Positions 1 through 8,600 of a stretch of 64,000 nucleotides of DNA are shown here, one piece after another. How positions within the stretch are numbered: position 1 is the first letter of the stretch; each line of letters starts with the position of its first letter. The stretch is from Prochlorococcus sp. HOT208_60m_808G21. Its GTDB lineage: Bacteria > Cyanobacteriota > Cyanobacteriia > PCC-6307 > Cyanobiaceae. The position numbers and the translations under genes were made by a program. The notes beneath the pieces are model-generated. The model ran no database searches and was not told where the DNA came from. It was given only the letters and a program-made list of their open reading frames with translations. The stretch is from positions 52,236 through 116,235 of the forward strand of contig MWOY01000107.1 of the NCBI GenBank assembly GCA_002026015.1. Reading direction: 5' to 3'.

Positions 1-642
1 TTTTCACCACCTCATCTATCTATTTACGATTTAAATATTGAAAATGGCACTGTTTTTAAAAAATTAATTAATTTAGGCAAATTAAAACTCCCAAGTGATG
101 AAGAAGCTTTTAGGAATAGTGAATTAACCCATTTAATTTTAAAAAACTCAGGGTATTCAAGATATGAAATCTCAAACTATTGCCTGCCTCGACATCAGTC
201 GAGACATAATAGAGTTTATTGGAGTGGTTTAGGCTGGTGGAGTTTTGGTCAAGGTTCCACTAGTTCACCTTGGGGGGAAAAGTTTACTCGACCAAGAGTT
301 AGTAGAGAATACAAAGAATGGGTAGCTAGACAAGACGAATTTAATTTAGATTCATCGCTAATTAATAAGGAGTTTGTTTATAAAGAACTTGATGAAAAAA
401 TAATGTTGGGATTAAGACTCAAAGAGGGTGTAGATATCAAAGAGGTGTTTAAAGAACAAAACTGGGAAAATAAAACATTTGAAAGCAACTTCAGTAAATT
501 GGTTGAAGAATGGGAAAGATTTCTTGAAAGTGGACTACTAGTAAGAAAGGGGAATAGATTCTTTTTAAGTGAGCCTAATGGCATGGAACTTAGCAATCAA
601 GTTCTTGTTTCTATGTTTAAGTGGTGGGATAAGATTAACTAA
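1..642 (+). CDS. hemW: HemW-like radical SAM protein, 3' part only
   Basis: The frame is open from base 1 to a TAA at 642, giving 213 C-terminal residues; the start and the radical SAM CxxxCxxC cluster lie outside the window. The segment HNRVYWSGLGWWSFGQG matches the HemN/HemW pattern hN-x-x-YW followed by a Gly-rich turn, and the remaining C-terminal half is the usual HemW helical region. The family includes oxygen-independent coproporphyrinogen III oxidases and the heme chaperone HemW; in cyanobacteria the single-domain form is usually HemW-like. The ORF-track entry at 403 is only an internal Met of this gene. Family assignment is fairly secure, the exact role less so. Confidence 0.8.
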   Translation, partial: FSPPHLSIYDLNIENGTVFKKLINLGKLKLPSDEEAFRNSELTHLILKNSGYSRYEISNYCLPRHQSRHNRVYWSGLGWWSFGQGSTSSPWGEKFTRPRVSREYKEWVARQDEFNLDSSLINKEFVYKELDEKIMLGLRLKEGVDIKEVFKEQNWENKTFESNFSKLVEEWERFLESGLLVRKGNRFFLSEPNGMELSNQVLVSMFKWWDKIN

Positions 643-820
643 GACTAATCATACCCTTAGTGTAATAGCTAAAATCATTGCAATCACTGCTTTTATAAGG
701 AATTTGGGTAATAAAATAAATAACTTCAGAAACTTCTTTAACAAAAGGTAAAGCAAATCTCATCAATAAATATGATTGACATCCGAACTAAAATTGAAGG
801 AATAAAACTCTCTTTCTTTT

Positions 821-1108
821 ATGATATTTTTTATTCTTTTAATACTTTGGATAGCATGTGGTTTTTATTGCCTTGTTGTAGCCGAATCAAAAGGCCATAA
901 TGGACCTGCTTGGTTATTTGGGGGGTTCTTTTTTGGTTTTTTTGCTTTGATCGCGGTTGCTGGTTTGCCAGATAGAAAACTTAGAAAATATATTAGACAA
1001 ATTGGAGAAAAACAAAATGCTATTGAGCCAGAAGTGGATTTGGATAAAGGGTCAAATGAAAAACCTAAAGGGGAGGTAATTATTAATGGAGTTAAACAAG
1101 AAAACTAA
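821..1108 (+). CDS. small membrane protein of unknown function
   Basis: A 95-residue protein with two hydrophobic segments (about residues 2-20 and 30-48) separated by a short loop, KGHNGPAW, then a charged, soluble C-terminal tail rich in Lys and Glu. The pattern KGxxGxxW-x-G-x-FG-x-x-ALI followed by LPD is common in short bacterial inner-membrane proteins of unknown function. It stands alone between hemW and the convergent panB, with about 180 bases upstream for its own promoter. The ATG start is good. I do not recognise a specific function. Confidence 0.7.
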   Translation: MIFFILLILWIACGFYCLVVAESKGHNGPAWLFGGFFFGFFALIAVAGLPDRKLRKYIRQIGEKQNAIEPEVDLDKGSNEKPKGEVIINGVKQEN

Positions 1109-1211
1109 ATGAAAAGCGTACTAACTATAAAGCAATTACTCCTTATTAACCCAAAACTATTTTAAATACTACGTTCTCAGGGAATCTCTATTTATGACAA
1201 AATGGGTCGGT

Positions 1212-1985
1212 TTAGTTAAGTCTTTCAGAGTCTACCCATTCTTTTAATTTGTCCTTAAATAATTTCTTTCCTTGGATAATTGGTTGGCAAAATGGGGGTT
1301 GATCATCATTGAGGCCTAATAAATCTGCAGTAACTCTTACTTGCCCATCGCAATAATTACCTGCGCCGATACCTATTGTGGGAATTGTTAAAGAATTTTG
1401 TATTTCTTTGGCAAGCAAATCAGGAATATGTTCAAGAACTATTGAAAAACATCCTAATTCTTCAAGAATTGAAGCCTCTTTCTTAATTTTTTCTTGGCTT
1501 GCTAAGCTTTCTCCTTGTTTTCTTAATCCAATATTTAGATAGCTTTGTGGTGTAAGACCTATATGACCCATAACAGGGATTCCCATTCTTATTAATCTAG
1601 AAATTACTTTTTGTATTTCCGGTTCAGCTCCTTCCACTTTTACAGCTTTTGCATAAGTGCTTTGAATGATTTTCCCTGCATACTCAACAGCCTTATCCTC
1701 ACCACATTGGTAAGTTAGAAAAGGCATATCTGAGACGACTAGGGGTTGTTCCTCAATTTTTTTCTTAAATCCTCTTGAAACAGCATTAGTATGATAAATT
1801 ATGTTTTCTAAAGTTATTGGCAATGTCGATTTGTATCCTAAGCAGACCATTGCTAATGAATCTCCTACTAGTACGAGATCTACGTTTGCTTGTTCTGCAA
1901 TAGATCCTGATATGGAGTCCCAAGCAGTTAGTGCAATGATTTTGCGAGATTTTTTTTTATAATTAACTATATCTGAAGGTAACAT
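1212..1985 (-). CDS. panB: 3-methyl-2-oxobutanoate hydroxymethyltransferase
   Basis: PanB transfers a hydroxymethyl group from 5,10-methylene-THF to alpha-ketoisovalerate to make ketopantoate, the first committed step of pantothenate and CoA synthesis. At 257 residues it is the normal length of the TIM-barrel family. Visible motifs in order are LTAWD near residue 19, LVGDSLAMVCLGY (metal-binding Asp) near 40, VVSDMPFLTY near 83, VKVEGAE, PVMGHIGLTPQS, LEHIP (general-base Glu region) and TIGIGAGNYCDGQV. The ATG start at 1985 fits the family N-terminus. No other pan gene is nearby, so it is probably transcribed alone, head-to-head with the SRP RNA. Confidence 0.95.
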   Translation of the reverse strand: MLPSDIVNYKKKSRKIIALTAWDSISGSIAEQANVDLVLVGDSLAMVCLGYKSTLPITLENIIYHTNAVSRGFKKKIEEQPLVVSDMPFLTYQCGEDKAVEYAGKIIQSTYAKAVKVEGAEPEIQKVISRLIRMGIPVMGHIGLTPQSYLNIGLRKQGESLASQEKIKKEASILEELGCFSIVLEHIPDLLAKEIQNSLTIPTIGIGAGNYCDGQVRVTADLLGLNDDQPPFCQPIIQGKKLFKDKLKEWVDSERLN

Positions 1986-2032
1986 AATAAATTTATGTAT
2001 CTTTTTTAATCAAGAATTGCTAGTATGATTTT

Positions 2033-2126
2033 GACTCGGCCTTTCGCGGTTTTAACGCCTAAACCTGGTCAGGACCGGAAGGTAGCAGCCACAAGGGATG
2101 CTTGAGGCAGGCGAGATAACCGAGTC
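2033..2126 (+). ncRNA. ffs: signal recognition particle RNA (small bacterial type)
   Basis: The conserved apical SRP Alu-less domain is plain: GGTCAGGACCGGAAGGTAGCAGCC with the GGAA tetraloop and the asymmetric AGCAG bulge that bind Ffh. The outer ends GACTCGG and CCGAGTC pair to close a hairpin of about 94 nt. This is the 4.5S-like form used by cyanobacteria. Its protein partner Ffh is encoded in the same window at 28715. The gene lies between the divergent panB and the ftsZ 3' end. Termini are estimated from the closing helix. Confidence 0.95.
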
Positions 2127-2141
2127 ACTCTATTTTACCTT

Positions 2142-3257
2142 TTAACCTATATCTTTTTTATTTTGCCTTAATCTTAAAAACTCAGGGATACTAGCTCCTG
2201 CTTCTTTATTTTCGGAATAATTATATAAAGGTTGATTAGATAATCTGTTTTTTATTCTTTGCTGGTTTAATGGTTGGGTTGTTTCAAATCCTGTAGCAAT
2301 TACAGTAACTTGTATCTCCCCTTCCATTGCCTCATCGACCACTGCACCAACAATAATATTCGCTTCTTGATCAACAACATCATAAATAATTTCAGATGCA
2401 GAGGTCATGTCTTCTAAAGTCATGTCTTTGCCTCCAGTAATATTTATAACGCAGCCTTTAGCTCCATCAATTCTTGCTGCTTCTAATAAAGGACTATTCA
2501 TGGCTGCCTGTGCTGCCTCTATAGCTCTCGATCTCCCTGAACCTATACCTATTCCGAGGAGAGCAGTGCCAGCCTCAGTCATGACTGATCTAACGTCTGC
2601 AAAATCAACATTAACTAATCCCGGGCAAGTAATTATGTCACTAATGCCTTTGACTCCCATCCTTAAAACATCATCAGCATTCCTAAATGCTTCTTGAAGA
2701 GGAGCTCCTGCTATGACGTCTTTTAATCGGTCATTTGGAATAACTATAAGAGTATCAACGTTTTCAGCTAGTCTTGCTATCCCCTCCTCTGCTTGTCGCA
2801 TTCTTCTTTTCCCTTCAAAAGAAAATGGTTTGGTTACTATACCTACGGTTAAAGCCCCACTTTGTTTGGCTACTTCTGCAACAACGGGAGCAGCACCTGT
2901 ACCAGTTCCTCCACCCATTCCAGCGGCTATAAAAACTAGATCAGATCCCTCTAAAGCTTGTTGAAGCTCTTCTTTGGATTCTTCGGCTGCTTTTTGCCCA
3001 ATACTTGGATTTCCACCTGCACCTAAACCTCTAGTGAGGTTTTGTCCAAGTTGAACTCTACTTTCTGCAGAAGATTGTAGTAGGGCTTGTGCATCGGTAT
3101 TGAGGACTCTAAATGAAACACCTTCTAAATCACTATTTATCATTCTATTGACTGCATTACTGCCACCACCACCTACACCAATAACTTCTATTTTGGCGTT
3201 TTGGCTTGGAAGGATTTCTCTCGATTGATCAAAGTTTGGATTGTTACCGAAGCTCAT
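2142..3257 (-). CDS. ftsZ: cell division protein FtsZ
   Basis: Tubulin-like GTPase that forms the Z ring at midcell. It has [11 protein letters not shown] at residues 29-39, the GTP-binding signature GGGTGTG at 115-121, and the T7 catalytic loop NVDFAD at 216-221. A short linker leads to the C-terminal tail IPEFLRLR, the peptide that docks accessory division proteins. At 371 residues it is normal for cyanobacteria. ftsQ lies directly upstream on the same strand (about 180 bp gap), and the division factor Ftn2/ZipN is encoded elsewhere in the window. The 180-bp gap upstream of its ATG probably holds a promoter. Confidence 0.98.
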   Translation of the reverse strand: MSFGNNPNFDQSREILPSQNAKIEVIGVGGGGSNAVNRMINSDLEGVSFRVLNTDAQALLQSSAESRVQLGQNLTRGLGAGGNPSIGQKAAEESKEELQQALEGSDLVFIAAGMGGGTGTGAAPVVAEVAKQSGALTVGIVTKPFSFEGKRRMRQAEEGIARLAENVDTLIVIPNDRLKDVIAGAPLQEAFRNADDVLRMGVKGISDIITCPGLVNVDFADVRSVMTEAGTALLGIGIGSGRSRAIEAAQAAMNSPLLEAARIDGAKGCVINITGGKDMTLEDMTSASEIIYDVVDQEANIIVGAVVDEAMEGEIQVTVIATGFETTQPLNQQRIKNRLSNQPLYNYSENKEAGASIPEFLRLRQNKKDIG

Positions 3258-3436
3258 CTCTTAATAGGAATCTTTTACTAGTATTGGGTGCATTATGAAC
3301 TTACTGCGCTCATCTGTAGGAATTTGTTGAGGAAAATCCTAAAAATATTTATTTATTAAATATTTTGTTTTGAATGCAAAACCCATATCAACACTACAAT
3401 AATTAAAAAAAATTACTCAAAATCCTTTTTCAAATA

Positions 3437-4162
3437 TTAGGGTTTGAACACTTTTATTTTTGGTTTATCTGGATTAGTAAGATCAATATTATCTATTTTT
3501 TTAAAAAAGCTATTTTTCTTAAATTCATTTTTAAGATAATTGATTTTTTGAAATTGATTGTTGATTAAATTTGGCTTAAATCCTAAGAATATTGTTTTTA
3601 AATCTTTTTCCTCAACAGTTAGAAACCCATCGGATGAAAAAGTTATTTTAACTATCTCTAATTCATAATTATCTATAGCAATAAAAATTTCAGATAATAT
3701 TTTTTTAAATTTTCCTTTCCACCCAAAAACTTTTATGGTTAATTTTTTCAAATTTTTTTCATCCACATTTTGTTTATTTATAAAAACTCCATCTTTATCA
3801 ATGAAGCCTAATATTTTTTCGTCGTTTAATATTCTCTCACCGTAAGCTATTGGAGTTCTTGAATTAATATGAACTTTCAAACCAAAAGGAAATAGTTCTC
3901 TTTTTACCGAAACATTCTTGAGAGATAAATTTTGTTTTAACTCTTTTTCTAGCAAATTAGTTTTGACAAAAATCAATCGGATAGGAACATTTAAAGATGA
4001 ATTTTTTATTACATCATTCTGCGAAAATAATTTACTACCAGAAATCCTAACGTCCTGAGTATCAACTTTTTTGAGTGTTTTAATGCTTAATAAGCTTGTT
4101 AAAAGTAAAAATGAAATTAGAAAAAAAAAGCTTCTATTTTTGATTCCTTTTTTGTTTTTCAC
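3437..4162 (-). CDS. ftsQ: FtsQ/DivIB-like cell division protein
   Basis: A bitopic membrane protein of 241 residues: a basic cytoplasmic start, one transmembrane helix at about residues 12-28, then a periplasmic POTRA-like domain beginning KVDTQDVRISGSKLFSQNDV and a beta-rich region. FtsQ links the septal peptidoglycan synthase complex to the Z ring. The start is a GTG at 4162 overlapping the TGA of the upstream small membrane protein (GTGA), which indicates translational coupling. Position between ddl and ftsZ is the classic ddl-ftsQ-ftsZ order. Sequence conservation of FtsQ is low, so the call rests on architecture plus context. Confidence 0.85.
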   Translation of the reverse strand: MKNKKGIKNRSFFFLISFLLLTSLLSIKTLKKVDTQDVRISGSKLFSQNDVIKNSSLNVPIRLIFVKTNLLEKELKQNLSLKNVSVKRELFPFGLKVHINSRTPIAYGERILNDEKILGFIDKDGVFINKQNVDEKNLKKLTIKVFGWKGKFKKILSEIFIAIDNYELEIVKITFSSDGFLTVEEKDLKTIFLGFKPNLINNQFQKINYLKNEFKKNSFFKKIDNIDLTNPDKPKIKVFKP

Positions 4163-4569
4163 AAATCACATCGAGCTTTTTCCATCAGTTGATCCATCCA
4201 TTCTCTCGCTTGCTCTGCATCTGAAAATGGTACATCCATCTCTTTTCCATCCCCTACTAATCTCAACCTGCACTTACCTTGAGATTCACTTGTTAGAGGA
4301 GCTTCACCTGAAGTCAGTGCCATTAATTCAACTAATTCAAGTTTCTTGATCGTAAAACAATCTTTTTCTTCAAATTTACCAGCTTCAAATGCGCTCCACT
4401 TTAACTCCCCATTTTTTAAAGACGCTGCTCCTGAACTATCTAACTTGCACAGTTCAGAATCACTAGCCCAACTTCTAAAAAGATTTTGCCTTCTTCTTTC
4501 TAACCATCCAAGTGCGGTTAATAAAATGAAGATTAAAAGTAATGGTAACCAAAGTAGTCCATGCAACAT
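4159..4569 (-). CDS. conserved hypothetical membrane-anchored protein
   Basis: A 136-residue protein with an N-terminal hydrophobic segment (about residues 3-20) followed by basic residues ERRRQ and a soluble domain whose beta/charged pattern ends in an amphipathic helix (DAEQAREWMDQLMEKA). It sits between ddl and ftsQ and shares a 4-base GTGA overlap with ftsQ, so it is almost certainly co-expressed with the division genes. I recognise no enzyme motif. A role in the cell envelope or division is inferred from context only. Confidence 0.75.
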   Translation of the reverse strand: MLHGLLWLPLLLIFILLTALGWLERRRQNLFRSWASDSELCKLDSSGAASLKNGELKWSAFEAGKFEEKDCFTIKKLELVELMALTSGEAPLTSESQGKCRLRLVGDGKEMDVPFSDAEQAREWMDQLMEKARCDL

Positions 4570-4579
4570 TTGATTTAAA

Positions 4580-5647
4580 TTACAAATCTAAAGATATATC
4601 TACCAGTTTAGCCACAAGTTGTTCAATTTTTAAACCTGAAGCTTCCCAAAGCATTGGAAACATACTGTTTTTTGTAAAGCCAGGAATTGTATTTATTTCA
4701 TTTAGTAAAATTTTATTTGAAGATTTTTCTAAAAAGAAATCTACTCTTGCAAAACCGAAAATATTTAGTGCCCTACAACTTTTAATAGCAATTTCTTTAA
4801 TTTCTTTTGTGATTTTAGAATCTATTTCGGCTGGGATAATTATTTTATTATTTGAGTGATATTTTGAATCGTAATCATACCAATCACTTTTGTAATTTAC
4901 CTCGCCTATCTCAGAGGTTAAGAGTTTTGAATTCCCAATTATTCCGCATTCAATCTCCCTTACTTCTAAACCTTCCTCTATTAAGATTCTTGGATCTATT
5001 CCCCGAGCCTTTTCTAATGCTAGTAATATTTCCGATTCATTTTTGACTTTGGAGATGCCAAGAGATGATCCAGAGTTCGATGGTTTAACAAAAACAGGAA
5101 ATTTTAATTTTTTTAAAATTTCATTAATTATTTTATTTTTTACTTGCTTATCGTTGAGATCTTCATTTTGAAAAACTAGATAATTAACTTGTGGAAGCCT
5201 AAGCTTTGAGAAAATTGTTTTCATCAATATTTTATCCATTCCAAGAGCAGAGCCAATAATTCCGCAACCGACTAAAGGTTTCTTTGTAAATCTAATTAAG
5301 CCATGAATTGATCCGTCTTCACCATTAAATCCATGTAGAAGAGGGAACCAAACATCAACATTTTGAAATTCAATTCCGTCAAGGAAGTTAATTTTTTCTT
5401 GATTAAAAATTTCTTGTTTTTTTGTTTTATTGTTTTCAATTTCACCAATTAGGATTTTTTCTGAAATAACACTATCAAGCCAATCTCCATATTTGTTTAT
5501 GTAAAAGGCTTTAACTGTAAAGCGTTCTTTATTTATTTGTGCATTAAATGCTTGAAAAACTGTTTTTGCAGAGGATATCGAGACTTCATGTTCATTGGAA
5601 TGCCCGCCAAATATTAACCCAATACATTTTTTCTTTCCCCCGATCAT
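4580..5647 (-). CDS. ddl: D-alanine--D-alanine ligase
   Basis: ATP-grasp enzyme making the D-Ala-D-Ala dipeptide for peptidoglycan stems. Visible motifs are EHEVSISSA at the N-terminus (about residue 18), HGFNGEDGSIHG near 107, VKPSNSGSSLGISKV in the ATP-grasp fold and LNEINTIPGFT near the C-terminus with the Mg-binding Glu and Asn. At 355 residues it is normal. It is upstream of, and probably in an operon with, the small membrane protein, ftsQ and ftsZ. MiaB lies 10 bases upstream on the same strand, so the operon may begin there. Confidence 0.95.
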   Translation of the reverse strand: MIGGKKKCIGLIFGGHSNEHEVSISSAKTVFQAFNAQINKERFTVKAFYINKYGDWLDSVISEKILIGEIENNKTKKQEIFNQEKINFLDGIEFQNVDVWFPLLHGFNGEDGSIHGLIRFTKKPLVGCGIIGSALGMDKILMKTIFSKLRLPQVNYLVFQNEDLNDKQVKNKIINEILKKLKFPVFVKPSNSGSSLGISKVKNESEILLALEKARGIDPRILIEEGLEVREIECGIIGNSKLLTSEIGEVNYKSDWYDYDSKYHSNNKIIIPAEIDSKITKEIKEIAIKSCRALNIFGFARVDFFLEKSSNKILLNEINTIPGFTKNSMFPMLWEASGLKIEQLVAKLVDISLDL

Positions 5648-5657
5648 TTAAAAAATT

Positions 5658-7052
5658 TTATAAAGAAAGTTCTCCTGTTAAAGAAAAAGGTCTTGCTTCA
5701 TTTATTCTGACATTTATCTCATCTCCAAACGAAAAATTAAAGTTAATGTTTTTGGGAATCTCTACGAAAGTTAATCTATTTGTTCTAGTTCTTCCCATAA
5801 TTTGAGAGGAATTTTTTGGATTTAAACCCTCAATTAAAACGCTTTCAATATTATTAACATATCTTTGATTTCTACTCCTAGCAGTTTTCTCGACCAAATC
5901 ATTGATTTCCTTTAATCTAGTTTTTTTTACCTCTTCCGAAAGTTGATTCGTCCAAAATGCTGCAGGCGTATTTGGTCTTGGAGAGTATGCTGCTGTATTC
6001 ACCTGATCAAAGCCAATTTCTGATATAAGCTTTAATGTATCTTGATATTGTTGTTCGGTTTCTCCTGGGAAAGCAACTATAGCGTCAGCTGTGATTGATG
6101 CATCGGGCATTAATGACCTTATGTTCTCGATAATGTTTTTATACTTTTTAATAGAATATCCTCTGGACATTTGCTTTAAAATTTCATCATTTCCACTTTG
6201 GAAGGGGATATGGAAATGTTCACATACTTTATCAAGTTCATAACAAGCTTGAATCAACCTTTTTGAAAAATATCTTGGATGACTAGTAGCAAATCTTATT
6301 CTGCGAATTCCTTTAACATCATGAATATAATACAAAAGATCAGTTAGAGTATTCTTTTTTCTCCCCTCTTTTGTAGTTCCTGGAAGGTCTCTACCATAAG
6401 CATCAATGTTCTGACCCAAAAGAGTAATTTCTTTAAAATTATCATCAGCTAATTTTTGGATCTCACTTTTTATCGCATTTGGATATCTTGATTGCTCTTT
6501 ACCTCTGACAGAGGGGACTACACAATATGAACATCTTTCATTACATCCATAGATGATATTAACCCAGCCACAAATAGAGCTTTCTCTTCTGGCACTTGTT
6601 ATATCTTCAGAAATGAAGGTTTCTTCTGTAGCAGCAACTTGATTTCCTAAATCAACTTTCCCCAGAAGATTTTCAAGATTATTTACGTGTTGAGGCCCCA
6701 TAACCAAATCAAGTTCTGGGACTCTTCTCAGTAAGGATTCTCCCTCTTGCTGAGCAAGACAACCTGCAACAACAAGTTTTAAGCTAGGTGTTTTGTGCTT
6801 TCTTTTTGCTTGTCTTCCTAGAAAGCTATAAACTTTTTGCTCTGCATTGTCTCTAATAGTGCATGTATTGTACAAGACCAAATCGGCATTTAATTCATTA
6901 TCTGCTCTGGTGTATCCCATTTTCTCTAATGTCCCAGCCATTCTCTCAGAATCAGCCTTGTTCATTTGGCATCCAAAAGTAGTTATCCAATAACTGCCAG
7001 TAGTTGAATTCTTTTGAGATTTTTTTTCGTCTGATTTTGTTTTTGTTAGCAC
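5658..7052 (-). CDS. miaB: tRNA-2-methylthio-N6-dimethylallyladenosine synthase
   Basis: Radical SAM methylthiotransferase that modifies i6A37 of tRNAs reading UNN codons. Domains in order: N-terminal UPF0004 domain with [14 protein letters not shown] (Cys28), NTCTIRD and [11 protein letters not shown] carrying the three auxiliary-cluster cysteines; the radical SAM cluster CNERCSYC near residue 170; and a C-terminal TRAM domain ending in the Arg/Pro-rich [12 protein letters not shown]. Length of 464 residues is typical. It precedes ddl by 10 bases. A tRNA gene lies just upstream on the same strand. Confidence 0.96.
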   Translation of the reverse strand: MLTKTKSDEKKSQKNSTTGSYWITTFGCQMNKADSERMAGTLEKMGYTRADNELNADLVLYNTCTIRDNAEQKVYSFLGRQAKRKHKTPSLKLVVAGCLAQQEGESLLRRVPELDLVMGPQHVNNLENLLGKVDLGNQVAATEETFISEDITSARRESSICGWVNIIYGCNERCSYCVVPSVRGKEQSRYPNAIKSEIQKLADDNFKEITLLGQNIDAYGRDLPGTTKEGRKKNTLTDLLYYIHDVKGIRRIRFATSHPRYFSKRLIQACYELDKVCEHFHIPFQSGNDEILKQMSRGYSIKKYKNIIENIRSLMPDASITADAIVAFPGETEQQYQDTLKLISEIGFDQVNTAAYSPRPNTPAAFWTNQLSEEVKKTRLKEINDLVEKTARSRNQRYVNNIESVLIEGLNPKNSSQIMGRTRTNRLTFVEIPKNINFNFSFGDEINVRINEARPFSLTGELSL

Positions 7053-7124
7053 TTTGCTAGGAATTTTTTATGATTCTTTAATTCAAAATTACAAGTTAAG
7101 TAAATTTGCTGCAATATTTATGAG

Positions 7125-7198
7125 GGCGAGCGAGGGGATTCGAACCCCCGAATAGCGGCGCCACAAGCCGCTGCCTTAACCACTTGGCGACGCCCGCC
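7125..7198 (-). tRNA. trnH: tRNA-His (GUG)
   Basis: Read on the minus strand, the sequence folds as a full cloverleaf. The acceptor stem GCGGGCG pairs with CGCTCGC, with an extra 5' G opposite discriminator C, the hallmark of tRNA-His. The anticodon arm GCGGC-TTGTGGC-GCCGC gives anticodon GTG, and the T loop is TTCGAAT. CCA is not fully encoded. It lies between miaB and the divergent amidohydrolase gene. Confidence 0.95.
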
Positions 7199-7326
7199 TC
7201 ACATTTATAAATTTAACAACTCAAGGGGAATTTTTCATAGTTATTTTTATCTTTTAGCGAAACTTGAATTATTTTCTAATTCAGTAAAGTTTTCTTATGA
7301 TTTAAAATAAAAGAAAATTTAAAAAT

Positions 7327-8562
7327 TTGAGTAATTCCGGCAAAGCTGAGGTTCTTATTCCCAGAAGCCTTTGTTTAATAGAAGATATAGATAACCTCAT
7401 TATCGATATAGAGGATTTATGTTCAGTTTCCATTAGTTGGGAGGATGGATTTGTTTCTGAATTAAAGCCTTTAAAAAATAAAGTTACAAAACCAAAAAAT
7501 ATTTTATTCCCAAGATTTGTTGAAACGCATTCGCATTTTGATAAATCTTTTACATGGGCAGACTTTCCTAATCTGGAATCAAACTATGGCGGAGCATTAT
7601 CAGTAAATCTTGAAGAACATAAAACTAGAACTACAGATAAGGTTCTTGAAAGAGTTGAGAAATCATTAAAACTTGCCATAAAAAATGGATACCGAGCTAT
7701 TAGAAGTCATATTGATACTTACAAAAGTCAATCTATTGATATTTGGATTGAACTTTTTAAATTACAAAAAAAATTTTCATCTGAGTTGACTTTACAATTC
7801 GTTGCTCTAGCTCCATTGGAATTCTGGGATACAACTAATGGAGAAGATTTGGCAAAAATATTTTCCTCTAATGGAGGTATTTTAGGAGGTGTTATTGTTC
7901 CTCCTTTCAATAAAAAAGATACAAGCAAATTTCTCGCAAAGATGCTTCTTCTAGCAAATAAATATAAATTAGAAATTGATTTGCATATAGACGAATCGAT
8001 CATTGAGCCTGGAGCGGGAATTAAAGTTTTATTGGAGACAATTGAAAATTTAAAAATTGAAAGTATTCCAATTACTTGTAGTCATTTGAGTAGTCTTGTT
8101 TCTCTAAATCATAGAGAGATTTTAAATTTAGGAGAAAAAATGGCTGAGAAAAATATCAAAGTTATTGCTTTACCTCTAACAAATTTTTGGCTACTCAATC
8201 GAAGTAATAAAACTACCTCATTTAAAAGACCAGTTGCTCCAATAAAGCAATTACAAAAATCACACGTGGATGTATCTCTAGGTAGTGATAACGTTCAAGA
8301 TCCCTGGTACCCATTTGGTAATTTCGATCCTTTTTATATGTTGTCTTGCTCGATACCCATGCTTCAACTAAATCCTTGGGAGAGAATGACTTTATCTTCT
8401 ATTTTTTTAGCTCCAAGCAGATTATTAAACTTAGATTGGGATGGTTTAATTAAAAAGGGTTGCCCTGCTGATTTTGTGATTTTAGATGCACAAAGATGGG
8501 CAGATGTTTTTTCGAGTTCCTTAAAGAGAAAAGTGTTTATAAAAGGCGATTTATATTACTAA
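7327..8562 (+). CDS. amidohydrolase, cytosine deaminase-like
   Basis: A 411-residue metal-dependent amidohydrolase. The HxH metal motif occurs in ETHSHFDKSFTW near residue 61, a further metal His in DLHIDES near 220, a His in TCSHLSS, and the catalytic Asp in SLGSDNVQDPW near 318. This pattern, with DNVQDPW, is that of the cytosine deaminase (CodA)/isoguanine deaminase branch rather than dihydroorotase or urease. Its true substrate cannot be told from sequence. The start is a TTG at 7327; no ATG is available near the N-terminus. It is followed 38 bases later by an FAD-linked oxidase on the same strand, suggesting a two-gene unit. Confidence 0.8.
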   Translation: MSNSGKAEVLIPRSLCLIEDIDNLIIDIEDLCSVSISWEDGFVSELKPLKNKVTKPKNILFPRFVETHSHFDKSFTWADFPNLESNYGGALSVNLEEHKTRTTDKVLERVEKSLKLAIKNGYRAIRSHIDTYKSQSIDIWIELFKLQKKFSSELTLQFVALAPLEFWDTTNGEDLAKIFSSNGGILGGVIVPPFNKKDTSKFLAKMLLLANKYKLEIDLHIDESIIEPGAGIKVLLETIENLKIESIPITCSHLSSLVSLNHREILNLGEKMAEKNIKVIALPLTNFWLLNRSNKTTSFKRPVAPIKQLQKSHVDVSLGSDNVQDPWYPFGNFDPFYMLSCSIPMLQLNPWERMTLSSIFLAPSRLLNLDWDGLIKKGCPADFVILDAQRWADVFSSSLKRKVFIKGDLYY

Positions 8563-8600
8563 TCCGCTAATTTATATACAAAACAATAAGAATTTAATTA

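Noticed and set aside
569-751. 60-aa ORF running past the hemW end
   Set aside because: It overlaps the hemW 3' end out of frame, has no ribosome site and low-complexity content.
2407-2964. Plus-strand ORFs of 96 and 83 aa over ftsZ
   Set aside because: They are shadows of the ftsZ coding strand with no protein-like features.
4071-4859. Plus-strand ORFs over ftsQ, the small membrane protein and ddl
   Set aside because: Antisense shadows; the minus-strand genes have family motifs and coupled overlaps.
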